Source: Anadara kagoshimensis (lineage: Eukaryota > Mollusca > Bivalvia > Arcoida > Arcidae). From it: 64,000 nt of DNA. The translations under genes and the position numbers were made by a program. This document shows, in pieces, positions 10,403-20,919 of the stretch (position 1 is its first letter; each line of letters opens with the position of its first letter). The DNA lies in NCBI GenBank assembly GCA_021292105.1, contig CM037861.1, positions 58,821,245 to 58,885,244 of the forward strand. Direction: 5' to 3'. The notes beneath the pieces are model-generated. The model was not told the DNA's origin, ran no database searches, and was given only the letters and a program-made list of their open reading frames with translations.

Positions 10403-10616
10403 TGCAGGGGCAACCCAAGAATAATGGTAAGAGGGGTTACATTTTTTTTCCTTTTTTATTTTCGTTTATGCGGAAGAAAAAGTTTTGAAATTTAGCATGA
10501 AATTCTGCAATTTCCTGCAATCTTAGCAAGTAATACACACATACATATGGTAATATCATGGACAGGAATAAAAGGGGTTCCAGTCCTTGGAAGCACCCCT
10601 CTTGGTCCGCTACTGG
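10403..10616 (-). mobile_element. Non-autonomous element with CAGTAGCGGACCAAG end
   Basis: The minus strand starts CCAGTAGCGGACCAAGAGGG and contains a block CTTGCTAAGATTGCAGGAAA-TTGCAGAATTTCATGC that recurs on the plus strand at about 50205-50245. The far end (CAGGGGCAACCCAAG) is a rough inverted match of the first. Superfamily not assigned. Confidence 0.5.
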
Positions 10617-11540
10617 ACTTGATATCATGATTAGAAAGAAAATGTTCCAGATATGACTAGATATCATGAGAGGATCACTTAAAAATCTTTTCTAACATAT
10701 CCCTGATATCACAGGATAAGAACTAGGCCATAATCAGAAATTTTACTATCCCCACCCCCCTATATGTACAGTTAAACTTTGATCGCTGTCGATGACCATT
10801 GGAACCTGAAACTCAGATCCCATCTTGATGGTTGGTGGCTTGAACCCCCCCCCCCTTATAGCTCCAACATTTTGCCAAAGTTTCCTGGAGTTCCAGCCAC
10901 TGTACTTAAAATTCTAAACCATGACAACACATTAACCAATATATTGGGTAAACATGTAAATATACCATACTGAATAAAATACTAAATTAAAAAAAAATTC
11001 TTAATAATTTAAAATTAACTATAAATTAGTTATAACTGTTTTTGTCCACCTATCGAAGGCTGCTGTTATGACATCATCACTTTATATCAGGTCCCATCTG
11101 TTCTGTAAGCCTTATTAGTGGATATATGTAGTTTAACACTAACTTAACAAGCATGCTTTATCACCATAAATTCATCTTCTTGATAACATGATATACAGTA
11201 ATACGGTTAATAACAAAAATCTAAAATTACAAAAATATCTTGTCAGACAAATTTTCCCCCAAGAGTTTGTTACATTACAACAGTTTTAAGAAATATGGTT
11301 ATAAAATGATTTAAGTTTATATTTAAATCAGAGTGACAGAATGAAACCATATTCTTCATTTGGTTTAAATTTGGGATCACTAGCTATCATGTGGGTAGTA
11401 TATGAAGGGATATAAATGAAATGTTATTTCAAAATTCCTGAATATGTGGGAAGGCATTGGTTTTGAATTTTTGCTTCTTATATCATGAATATTTAAATGT
11501 TTATAAAAGATTAAAATGATTTGATAGTAATTATATCAAG
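10617..11540. other. No gene seen
   Basis: Contains a C10 run at about 10844-10853 and AT-rich spacer. The 64-codon frame at 10779-10973 lacks support. Confidence 0.4.
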
Positions 11541-11756
11541 TACAGTACAGACCTGTCAAAAGTTTACCACTACGCTGTCAATTAAATCAGAATCCTTCGG
11601 TCATCTGGCCCCTTTCTTAGCTAAGCATATCTTAGCAGCTGCTATCTATCTCTCGGCAGTGTATGAAACAGTTTTCAATGTTACGGCCACTTGGCAGTTG
11701 AGCTTCAAATCCCTTTCATTACCTCAGTGTTAAACTTTCAACAGGTCTGTACTGTA
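11541..11756. mobile_element. MITE, TACAGTACAGACCTGT terminal repeats
   Basis: A ~26 bp left end TACAGTACAGACCTGTCAAA is inverted at 11732-11756, and both ends begin with TA. The 216 bp element has a second copy at 26042-26251. The 70-codon ORF inside is a by-product. TA-flanked ends suggest Tc1/mariner mobilisation. Confidence 0.8.
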
Positions 11757-12033
11757 TTTAATATTAAAGTGGTTGTAGCATGTGAGGAAAGGCATGGTTA
11801 TATACTTATGGCAATCATTTTAATATCAAGGTTTCTAAAAATGTGGGGGAAAATAGTTTAGAATTTCTTCAAATTTTTAATGTTAATTGATTTTTCATGG
11901 CAATTATTTTAATATCAGCATGGTGACGTACTGGTATTTACATAAGTTAAAACAGATGTGTCTATATATGGTAATAATTGTAGTAAACTATTATTATCTG
12001 TTTATCTGGTTAAGACTCATCCTCAGATTATGT

Positions 12034-12371
12034 CGATTGATTGATTGATTGATTGATTGGAGGTTTTACGCCCTACTCAAAAATATTTCACTTAAATCAA
12101 GACATCACCAGCTATAGGTCAAGTGGCAGAAATTTTTGGGATTGTAGTGCTTTCAGGGCACGTAGGATTTTTTAACATGCCAAGCCTGCCGTGACAAGGG
12201 GCTTCAGTTCTTAAGATCTCCAAAAGACCCTATAACTTTTATTTCTAAATGCAGAGTGCTTGGCGAGAGAACAATCACTACCTTATATCAAGTCTTGGCC
12301 AGACCTTGCCCAGATTTCAAAACCTGACCTTACACTTCATAGTAAACATTCTACTAAATGAGCTACCATAG
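12034..12371 (-). mobile_element. SINE family A, near full length, with (ATTG)n tail
   Basis: The 3' tail is an (ATTG)n run at 12034-12060, followed in reverse order by the conserved 3' block (ATATTTCACTTAAATCAAGA), the middle block with AAATGCAGAGTGCTTGG and a degraded head ending CTACTAAATGAGCTACC, which is the complement of the A-box GTAGCTCATTTAG. Confidence 0.8.
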
Positions 12372-13083
12372 TGATAGATCATGAATAACATGTGTACAAA
12401 AACAAGTTAAAAGAATTTGTGATCCAAATTCTGACATGACCAGGTGAGCTAAAATATTGTCATCAAAAATACTGAAAATGCTATGGAAAAATTATAGAAC
12501 AACAAAAAGTTTGCCTAAATTACTTAAAAACACAGTTATAATGTAATCAACAACCTTATTATATTGATGTAGAATTTTTCAATTAATCCATTTTAATATA
12601 TTAATATTTTTCAATTAATCCATTTTAATATGTCAATATTTTTTAATTAATCCATTTTAATTCACGTTGCTGTCTACATATTTAATTTAGTCAATACTGT
12701 AGGCAGTTAACTTCATAGCAAATAAATGTTTTAATTTACATGCTAAATATTGACAGAGGCAGCAAAACAAAGCTAAATCTATTCTTCTTTTGCCCTTCTG
12801 TGCTAAGTTTAGCTGATTTGTTAAAACAAATTTGTAACTTGTTTGACATCCAGTAAATACACAAACAGACCTGTCTAGTATGTCTATCTAAACTTAGATA
12901 CTTCATTTAACAGCAAACATTTGATTAACAAAACCTGCCAAATTCAATTTCAAAATGATCCCAAACTGACTTCATACCGAAAATTAAAAACTGTCAATTC
13001 TAGATATGTTCTCGTTTTCTATCTGACTTAACTTTGTAACAAATACACAATCAAACTCTGACCAATGTATCAAATATTTCAAA
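12372..13083. other. No gene; includes a triple 36 bp repeat at 12575-12662
   Basis: TTTTTCAATTAATCCATTTT plus AATAT-TCAATAT occurs three times in a row. The rest is AT-rich spacer. Confidence 0.5.
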
Positions 13084-14030
13084 TATATATATCAAACATG
13101 GCCTATAGTAAGGCCATGACAAAATAGTTCCTAGATTTTCATCTTCCTAGTGTGGAATAAATGTCAGGCCGTTGTATCAAATATTTCACTTAAGTAAGGC
13201 CATGACAAAATAGTTCCTAGACTTTCATCTTCCTAGTGTGGAATAAATGTCAGGCCGTTGTATCAAATATTTCACTAAAGTAAGGCCATGACAAAATAGT
13301 TCCTAGACTTTCATCATCCTAGTGCGGAACAAATCTAAGGCCGTTGTATCAAACATATTTCACTATATAAGGCCAAGACAAAATAGTTCCTAGATTTTTA
13401 TCTTTCTAGTGCGGAACAAATGTTAGGCCGTTGTATCAAACATTTCACTATAGTAAGGCCATGACAAAATAGTTCCTAGATTTTCATCTTGCTATTGCAG
13501 AACGGATACACAATTATTCTTATGCAAATGTATCAAACCTTTCACTTGTATGGCCAAGGCAAAAGTAGTTCCTAGATATTCATCTACCTATTGCAGAACG
13601 GATACACCAATGTATCAAACCTTTCACTTGTATGGCCAAGGCAAAAGTAGTTCTTAGATTTTCATCTTCCTAGTGTGGAACAAATCTAAGGCCATTGTAT
13701 CAAACATTTCACTATAGTAAGGCCATGACAAAATAGTTCCTAGATTTTCATCTACATATTGCAGAACAAATACACAATCAATCTCTCACCAATGTATCAA
13801 ACCTTTCACTACAGTAAGGCCAAGACAAAATAGTTTCTAGAATTTCCATCTTCCTATTGCATAACAGATACACAATCAATCTTGGACCAATGTATCAAAC
13901 CTTTCACTAGTAAGCCCAAGGCAAAATAGTTCCTAGATTTCCATCTTTCTATTTGCAGAACAGATAAATAATTAATCTTATGCAAATGTATCAAACATTT
14001 CACTAGTAAAGTCACAACAAAATATTACTT
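13084..14030. repeat. ~86 bp minisatellite, about 11 copies
   Basis: Units run TAAGGCCATGACAAAATAGT, then TCCTAGATTTTCATCTTCCT, an AGTGTGGAACAAATG or ATTGCAGAACAGATACACAA variant, then TGTATCAAACATTTCACT. The left units (13108-13460) carry the GTCAGGCCGTTG variant and the right units the CACAATCAATCTT variant, so the array is ordered into two subfamilies. Confidence 0.85.
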
Positions 14031-14252
14031 TATTTCATTTTCACTCCCATGTTTATCATCTCCTTAACATTGGCCTTTGACTGTTTTATGTGTGGTTTCC
14101 TTGTGGTTTTCTTTATTCAATTAAGATCTATTAGTTTTAAGTTTTTCTCCCATATTATTTCTATTTTGCAAAACAAAAAAGTCATCCCGTCTTGTCTATA
14201 TTCTGGTTACGCTTTGGATGTTATAATCTCCCCCACACTTCCAATTTTGAGA

Positions 14253-14479
14253 ATGACCATTCTTTCGCCAACAACTCGGCATTTAGAAAGAATAATCACA
14301 GGGTCCTTGAGAAGAGACAATAAAAACCAATGTCTGGTGTCACAGCTGGCCTGGCATGTCAAAGAACCCTACATTGCCCTCAGTACACTGCAAAGGTTAT
14401 GATTTTTGCCTTTTCACCTAAAGCTGGTGGCATCTCGATGTAAGTGAAATGTAAAATCCAATTCAATTAATCAACAATC
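14253..14479 (+). mobile_element. SINE family A, head missing
   Basis: CTTTCGCCAACAACTCGGC at 14262, AGGGTCCTTGAGAAGAGAC, GTCAAAGAACCC and CTAAAGCTGGTGGCATCTC followed by TCAATTAATCAA match family A. The tRNA-like head is lost. The 117-codon ORF at 14049-14402 partly overlaps it and is not a gene. Confidence 0.75.
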
Positions 14480-15250
14480 AAGGCTAGTTTGATGTAAATG
14501 AGTAATTCTATTATGATATGAATGTATTAATGTCATTTTAACAGTTTTGCCAAAATTATCTTTTTTTCCTCGTCATGAAAAATTCCAATAAATCTGTCTT
14601 AACAACATTTTCACAATCATGATAATTAGATCTATCATCATTATCACTCCCAAAATTAAATGTTCTGTGCTTGAAGATATTCCCTACAGCTACACACTTA
14701 ATTAAATAAAAGATAAAATCAATAATTTCACTTCAATTTTTTTTGTGAAGTTAGAAAAACCATCTTCCTTAGATGGCTACAGTTAAACTAAAATAAAATT
14801 ATACAATTTGAAATTCTAAACAGATGTCTATTATAAGGGAAAAATCTGTAAAAACAAATGTTTAATGACCTTAGAGGGGATCATTACACTGGGGTCACAT
14901 CAGAGAGGAAAGGACCACAGGGAGACCAGTACACAAAAGTCACATAAGGCAGAAGGGATCACAAGGGATCAATACATAAAAGATTTCAAAAGTCTCAAAA
15001 GACTTGACAAATCTCAGAAGATTTCACAAGTCAGTAATGTATAATTTTACCATTTTGTTCATAATTTCTACTTTCTGTATCAGTAATCAGAAATTATTTT
15101 TTGAACTATATTATAAATCTTTAGTCTGCATGGATCATCTAAAAGTCATTCACAGTAAAGAAAGTGGTCAATATTTAGCACATATCCCCGTTTCTTGAGA
15201 AAACTACAAATATTAACCAACATATAGGTTATAAACCTAAGAGAAAATTT
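14480..15250. other. No gene seen; short (AGGGATCACA) and (TCACAAGTC) runs
   Basis: AT-rich. From 14870 to 15035 there are short irregular repeats of GGGATCA and AAGTCTCA or AAATCTCA type. No splice-flanked frame found. Confidence 0.45.
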
Positions 15251-15254
15251 CCAA

Positions 15255-16005
15255 CCTTCACCCTGTAACTTATTGATCACATCCATCATCCTAACAACCA
15301 GAAATTCCAATAATTATCCTAGCAACCAGAAATCCCAACCATTACCCTAGCAACCAGAAATCCTACCAATGACCCTAGCATCCAGAAATCCAACCCATAA
15401 CCATAGTGACCAGAAATCCTAACAATCATTCTTGCAACCATAAATCCTACCGATCACCCTAGGAAGCAGAAATCCTACTCATTAATCTAGCAACCAGAAA
15501 TCCTATCGAACACCCTAGCAATCAGAAATACTACCCATCACCCTAGCAACAAGAAATTTTACTGATCACTCTAGCAACCAGAAATCCTACTCATTACCCT
15601 GGCAACAAGAAATCCAACCCATAACCCTAGCAACCAGAAATACCACTGATCACTTTAGCAACCAGAAATCCTACCCATCACCCTAGCAACCAGAAATTTT
15701 ACTAATAACTCTAGCAACCAGAAATTCTACTGATAACTCTAGCAACCAGAAATCCTACTCATTATCCTGGCAACCAGAAATCCAACCCATCACCCTAGCA
15801 ACCAGAAACTCTACTGATCACTCTAGCAACCAGAGATCCTACCCATCAACCTAGCAACCAGAAATCTACACATCACCCTAGCAATCAGAAATTCTACTGA
15901 TCACTCTAGCAACCAGAAATCCTACTTATTGCCCTGGCAACCAGAAATCCTTCCCATCACCCTAGCAACCAGAAATTCTACTGATCACACTAGCAACCAG
16001 CAAAG
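15255..16005. repeat. 28 bp minisatellite, ~26 copies
   Basis: Unit CCTAGCAACCAGAAATCCTA followed by CCCATCAC or CTGATCACT, near-exact 28-29 bp period. Toward the right end a dimer-like alternation of 'CCCATCACC' and 'CTGATCACT' units appears. Not divisible by 3 and no long frame. Confidence 0.9.
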
Positions 16006-16339
16006 GAAGGAGTTATGTGGAATAATGGTGAGCAATGACCACCTTTTGCTCAGATGAGCTAAATATAGTTAAAACTGAATTAAGAATTCTGCAAAGAACA
16101 ATAATCTTGCTAATAATAATTTTTAAAAGTTTGAAATTGTATTAAAAGTATCTTAATCCATCAAATGTCAAAATTTTAAAGTTTTAAAGTGTGAAAACTA
16201 CACTCAGAATGGAATTGATGAGTTTACTGGCATGAAACTAACACATTTAGACTTTAGTTTTCTTAAATGATGAATGAATTCTCCACTTGGTAATGGAATT
16301 GTTGTTCTTAATCTTTATATTCATTTAGCATAACTAAAG

Positions 16340-16510
16340 TTAATTGACATAATTTTTTATTTTGCCCTTTTCAGGGACCATGATTAATATTGGTGTAATT
16401 TACAGAAACTTGCTTTAACTACAGTTAATTCACACATTTTGTTTTTCATTTTGCCTTTTTCAGGGACAATGATTAATATTGGTGTTATTTATAGTAACAT
16501 GATTTATCAG
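16340..16510. repeat. Two copies of an ~85 bp unit
   Basis: TTTTGCC-TTTTCAGGGAC-ATGATTAATATTGGTG occurs at about 16361 and 16449 with matching flanks (TTAATTGACA / TTAATTCACA). Confidence 0.65.
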
Positions 16511-16684
16511 CACAATGCATATCAAATAATTCTATAAATTCAATATCTCTCTCTAGTTCTCTCCTTGGATATAATTTATTGGTATAAAGTCTTATAAAGG
16601 CTAAGCCATGATAAACATTGTTATCAATCAATTCCGTGTTGGACTTGTGGTCGTGTAATTATAACAGAAATATGTTAGCCAATC

Positions 16685-17165
16685 AAACTAGAGCAGTCTC
16701 TTGAAAGACAAATACCCCTGACATTGGCAAGTTGTGACCTTGACATTTGACCTTTGGAACCTAAATTTGGAGTCTCTTCTTGTTTTACATTAGTACCAAA
16801 TTTGTTATAATCCATCATATACTATAAAGGGGATTATTTTCTTGGGAAAATTTTGCGATTTCTGAAATCTGACATTTGGCGTGGGTGTCATTTCCGCTTT
16901 ACCGAAATAAGTGGGTGTATATTCTGTATATTATGATATATAAACCTGTATAGTTGTCATTTTCGTGTGGGTAAAAATTTCGCGGTAATTTCTTTAGCCC
17001 AAAACAAGCGGAAATTTTACCCCCACAAAAATTTTACCCTTTATAGTAATACTAGTACATCCAAGATTTGGAGCAGATATGATATAGGGATGGATTGCCA
17101 GACAGGCAGAGAAGTGTGGACAGACAGACAGGGTGATTCCTATATACAATATATGTACAATGATT
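16685..17165 (+). mobile_element. Pearl-like composite element, interrupted by a MITE
   Basis: The 5' end AAACTAGAGCAGTCTCTTGA with AATACCCC matches the 5' end at 18525. The 3' end carries TTTGGAGCAGATATGATATA, a short (CAGA)n tract and GGTGATTCCTATATA. Only this short version lacks the tandem core. Bivalve 'pearl' and Helentron-associated elements have a microsatellite near one end; I assign it by analogy. A MITE sits at 16820-17048. Confidence 0.6.
16820..17048. mobile_element. MITE with TACTATAAAGGG ends, nested
   Basis: Perfect 12 bp inverted ends TACTATAAAGGG / CCCTTTATAGTA. The interior is rich in TTTTCGCGG, TTTCCGC and GCGGAAATTTTACCC words. It splits the pearl-like element at 16685, so it inserted later. 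Confidence 0.75.
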
Positions 17166-17204
17166 TCAATGTTCACTTGTAGCTTACTTTTAACACAAAA
17201 ATAT

Positions 17205-17555
17205 GGATCCATGTTATAATCACAATCCAAAAAAAGCAATTGAAAATTGGCAAATTCTGTTAACTTCCACCAGAAAAGTGACCCCAGTTACTCTGGAAGG
17301 GCCTCTTGTTAAGCTTGTAACATCCACCACCTGTGTAATTAAAATTGGGAACTAAAGGTACACATGCATGGAACTATATGGTGTGAAACATATCCAAGAC
17401 AACCCTGGATACAGAGACATCATACCTCCCAACAGTATTGTGATGACGTCCATAAGACATTTTGAGGGCAAAGATAAGCCTAGGTTTGAAATATCCCTGA
17501 ATCAATAATGTATTTGTAAGCAGATTTGTTGTATAACATTCTCATAGTGAGATAT
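17205..17555 (+). repeat. Dispersed repeat family E, longest copy
   Basis: 5' block ATCCATGTTATAATCACAATCC and AACTTCCACCAGAAAAGTGA, then a 3' block GGATACAGAGACATCATACC, ATTGTGATGACGTCCATAAG, GATAAGCCTAGG and a GTTGTATAACATTCTCATAG end. The 3' block recurs at 28500-28650 and on the minus strand at 53460-53570. A family A SINE abuts its end. Confidence 0.6.
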
Positions 17556-17880
17556 ACTACTACAGTTGAGTAGTAGAGTGCTCGCTTCCGATATAAGAGG
17601 TCATGGGTTCGAACCCTGGCCTGGTCTAAACAAGACTTTTAAAATAGGTAGTGACTTTTCTTTCGCAAAGCACTCTGCATTTAAAAATGAAAGTCTGTAG
17701 GTCCTTGGGAAGAGACCATAAAATCTGATGCCCAGTGTCACTGCAGGCATAGCACATTAAAGAACCCTCCCTACACATTGCTCTGGGTGCCATGCAAAGG
17801 TAAAAAATTTCTGCAACTTCACCTATAGCTGGTGAGGTCTCAATATTCTTGAATGGGACATACAACGCCATTCAATCAAC
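17556..17880 (+). mobile_element. SINE family A, essentially full length (reference copy)
   Basis: tRNA-like head with A-box-like TTGAGTAGTAGAGTGC and a perfect B-box GGGTTCGAACCC at 17605-17616. It is followed by GGTAGTGACTTTTCTTTCGC, CTGCATTTAAAAATGAAAGT, GGTCCTTGGGAAGAGACC, AAAGAACCCTCCCTACACAT, CTGCAACTTCACCTATAGCT and a 3' end CATTCAATCAAC. Transcribed by Pol III in principle; needs a LINE partner to move. Fourteen loci of this family lie in the window. Confidence 0.85.
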
Positions 17881-18142
17881 TTGGATATCTAACTTCTCAG
17901 CTAAGATTTGATTATTGCATTTTTTTTATTTTTTTTGGTGTGTGTTGGTTTTGCTTGTGTATGTAATTTCTTGATTAACTTTAAGCTACAGTGTAAAGTG
18001 TTTCTGACAGGAAAGTGAAATGTTATTTAATAACTAATAGACTTATCTATCATCTCAAGATGACATATCCTCCAGTATGTAAAATCAATCAATAAAACAC
18101 TTATATTGTGGTGCAAAATTAAATTAATTTCAAATCGGTAAA
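17881..18142. other. No gene seen
   Basis: AT-rich spacer with T-runs. Confidence 0.4.
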
Positions 18143-18353
18143 TACTGTAAAAATATAAATTTTCATGGTGTACTAATTTTAGCTTATTTCACAACTGTTC
18201 ATTTTGCATGAAAAATAGTACTGATTGGAAATTATATTATGCCTATTGTGTTAAAGTGCATATTTAAAAAACGCAAAAATTAAACCACACAGATATGTCA
18301 AAATTTTACATACCTCAAAAACAAAACATGCAAAATTAAACATATTTACAGTA
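18143..18353. mobile_element. MITE with TACTGTAAA ends
   Basis: Left TACTGTAAAAATATAAATTT and right end CATATTTACAGTA are inverted, continuing to TTTTCATG/CATGCAAAA. 211 bp, TA at both termini. Same design as 2783-3005. Confidence 0.7.
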
Positions 18354-19245
18354 AACAAATTGTATGTACGAAATATAATGTTTCAAACAAGAATTTGTGT
18401 CAGGTAGCTAGTCAAATGTGAAGGTCATGATGTCAAAAACACTGGTTTTCTAACAAGAAAATGGGACAAACAATAGGCAAAGGTTGTTATATCAAAGCAC
18501 AGTCGGTAAAATGAAACCTAGAATAAACTAGAACTGTCTCTTAAAGAGGCTAATACCCCGCTCCCAACTTTTGATTTTGGGACAAATTGTATGTATGGCA
18601 AAATTGTAATGTGAAAAATTCTGTGTATGGAAATGTTAATAATTCGGCAAAATACATGTGATAAAACCGATAATGGCAGGTGCACATGTTCTTAAGATGC
18701 TCAATATCTATGCATAGTTTTAAAAAAATTGGATCATATATAATTAAGTAACTATATAATCCAGCCAAAAAAGGGGGTGCACATGTTCAATGTATATAGA
18801 AACATCCTGTAAAGTTTCAGACTTATTTGTTACAAGCTGAAAGAGGAGTTGATTACACAAAATGGGTATCCCTCATATGGAATATTGTTGAAAAATGACT
18901 AAGTTAAACTACCCATAAAATATGAACAAAATAATATAATCAAACCAAAATAAGAGGTGCACATGTTCAATGTATATAGAAACATCTTTCAAAGTTTCAG
19001 ACTTTTTGGTTAAAAGCTGTAAGAGGAGTTGATTACACAAAATGAGTACCCCTCATATGGAATATTGTTGAAAAATGAATAAGTTCAACTTCCGGTAAAA
19101 TATGAAAAAAAAATAAATAAATAACCCAACCAAAATAGGAGGCGCACATGTTCAATGTATATGGAAACATCCTGCAAAGTTTCAGACTTCTTGGTTAAAA
19201 GCTGTAAGAGGAGTTGATTACACAAAATGGGTACCCCATATATCA

Positions 19246-19850
19246 TAGGTCAAAGGTCAAAGTCAAGGTCACAGTGAGCTAAATTTAGTACATGACACAT
19301 CGCCTTCCCATGATGCATCCACATACCAAGTTTGATAATCCTAGGTGCTACATTACAAAAGTTCTGTTCTGGACACGAAGATGCACAAGGTTTTACTATC
19401 ATAGAGGTCAAAGGTCAAAGTCAAGGTCACAGTGACCTAAATTTGGTACATGACACATCGCCTTCCCATGATGCATCCACATACCAAGTTTGATAATCCT
19501 AGGTGCTACGGTACAAAAGTTCTGTTCTGGACACAAAGATGCACAAGGTTTTACTATCATAGAGGTCAAAGGTCAAAGTCAAGGCCACAGTGACCTAAAT
19601 TTGGTACATGACACATCGCCTTCCCATGATGCATCCACATACCAAGTTTGATAATCCTAGATGCTACGGTACAAAAGTTCTGTTCCGGACACGAAGATGC
19701 ACAAGGTTTTACTATCATAGAGGTCAAAGGTCAAAGTCAAGGCCACAGTGACCTAAATTTGGTACATGACACATCGCCTTTCCGTGATGCATCCACACAC
19801 CAAGTTTGATAATCCTAGGTGCTACGGTTCAAAAGTTCTGTTCCGGACAC
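19246..19850 (+). repeat. 158 bp tandem core, ~3.8 copies
   Basis: AGAGGTCAAAGGTCAAAGTC recurs at 19402, 19560 and 19718 (158 bp steps), preceded by a variant start. Each unit continues TTTGGTACATGACACATCGC, GATGCATCCACATACCAAGT and AAAAGTTCTGTTC. Copies 2-4 are nearly identical, so expansion is recent. Confidence 0.9.
19405..19437. promoter_or_regulatory. Sequence matching nuclear-receptor sites: DR1 plus palindromic ERE
   Basis: AGGTCA-A-AGGTCA (19405-19417) is a perfect DR1 of hexamer half-sites. GGTCA-CAG-TGACC (19425-19437) is a perfect 13 bp inverted repeat with 3 bp spacer, the consensus estrogen response element. Sister units at 19246, 19563 and 19720 keep DR1 but have one-base changes in the palindrome. 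Binding is inference only. Confidence 0.4.
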
Positions 19851-20007
19851 GAAGCGGGACAGACAGACAGACAGACAGACAGACAGTCAGACAGACAGAC
19901 AGACAGACGGAGAAGGTGATTCCTATATACCCCCTAAACTTCGTTTGCGGGGGGTATAAAAATCAGGTGCTTAAGAAATAAACATCAATGCATAAATTGA
20001 AGTTCAT

Positions 20008-20195
20008 ATGTTGGAGCAAGAAATCAAACATGTTTCTAGCAAAAAATATCTAATAGGAGAAAAAATCAAACACTGTTTCAGGCAACAAAAATATCAAGTT
20101 GGAGCAAGAAATCAAAAACTTTTCCTGGCAACAAAAATATCTACAACAGTTAGAGCAAGAAATCAAAGAATGTATCCAGCAACAAAAATTGCATT
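20008..20195 (+). repeat. ~53 bp tandem repeat, 4 copies
   Basis: GGAGCAAGAAATCAAA...TTTC-GGCAACAAAAATATC repeats at about 20022, 20063, 20100 and 20152. The 71-codon ORF here is just the repeat read through. Confidence 0.7.
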
Positions 20196-20314
20196 AAAAT
20201 TTCTAGTCAAAATAGAAAAGTGATATTTTAAAATTTTTAAAAATATTAACAATGCTTATGGATGGTATACAATGAACTCTGTTTAGAAAACTCATTTCAT
20301 TGATTACATGGGGC

Positions 20315-20480
20315 CTATGTACTTGAGTGGTCTGGAGCATGCACTTCCAAGGCACAATGTAACACTTGCAATCTAGGTATGATTCCTACTCTGGACTGAT
20401 CCTTATGTGAAACAGTGTCAGTTTTCTCAAGGCACTCCAGTTTCCTTCACAATACCTGGACTGACCACCACAATATAAAT
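20315..20480 (+). mobile_element. SINE fragment (family B type)
   Basis: A-box-like TTGAGTGGTCTGGAG at about 20333 and B-box-like AGGTATGATTCCT at about 20376, followed by TTCTCAAGGCACTCCAGTTTC, the complement of the family B body. Heavily diverged. Confidence 0.5.
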
Positions 20481-20919
20481 GAAAGTTTCTTGACTTGAGT
20501 GCATAACTTCATTACGCCACTCCTTTCCTCTCATTGATCACATAAAAAATAAATTAAATCAGTTGGAAAAAATTCAAAAACAGACAAAGGAATAAGCTTA
20601 TATTCTTTATTTAAAGGAAGAGTTGCCATGATGCCAATGGCAACTGACAGTGTCATAATGGCCTGTACAATAGTGTATTGTAAGTAAAGTTATACCTCAA
20701 AAGAAATATTTATTTAGCTTTGTCAGTGTAAGATGTCAGTTAAGTCAAAATGGTTCCAGAAAGGAAATAACTCTAATAATGAATCAGTAAGTTTATACAA
20801 AATGTATCTAGTTATGGATGTTTTTATAAGATGGATGTAGTATAACAGTATTACATATAGGTACCGGTACTGTATAACCCCTCCACTATTACTGTTCATC
20901 AGTACTCTAACCTTTCCAC

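Larger units (their letters stand above)
18525..19959 (+). mobile_element. Pearl-like composite element with two tandem cores and terminal hairpin
   Basis: 5' end AAACTAGAACTGTCTCTTAA with AATACCCC. Core 1 is ~182 bp units starting GTGCACATGTTCAATGTATA (18777, 18957, 19142). Core 2 is 158 bp units (19246-19850). Then (CAGA)n at 19859-19908, GGTGATTCCTATATACCCCC and a 3' hairpin whose arms TATACCCCC / GGGGGTATA (19925-19957) flank TAAACTTCGTTTGC. Non-autonomous; no Rep/helicase frame. Terminal hairpin plus microsatellite fits Helentron-type ends, but I see no decisive CTRR terminus. Confidence 0.6.

Noticed and set aside
17556-17640. tRNA gene (good A and B boxes)
   Set aside because: No acceptor-stem pairing and it continues into a repeated SINE body; the same holds for 8566, 28806, 54449 and 58083.
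20008-20223. 71-codon ORF with repeated EQEIK/ARNQK
   Set aside because: Product of a 53 bp tandem repeat.
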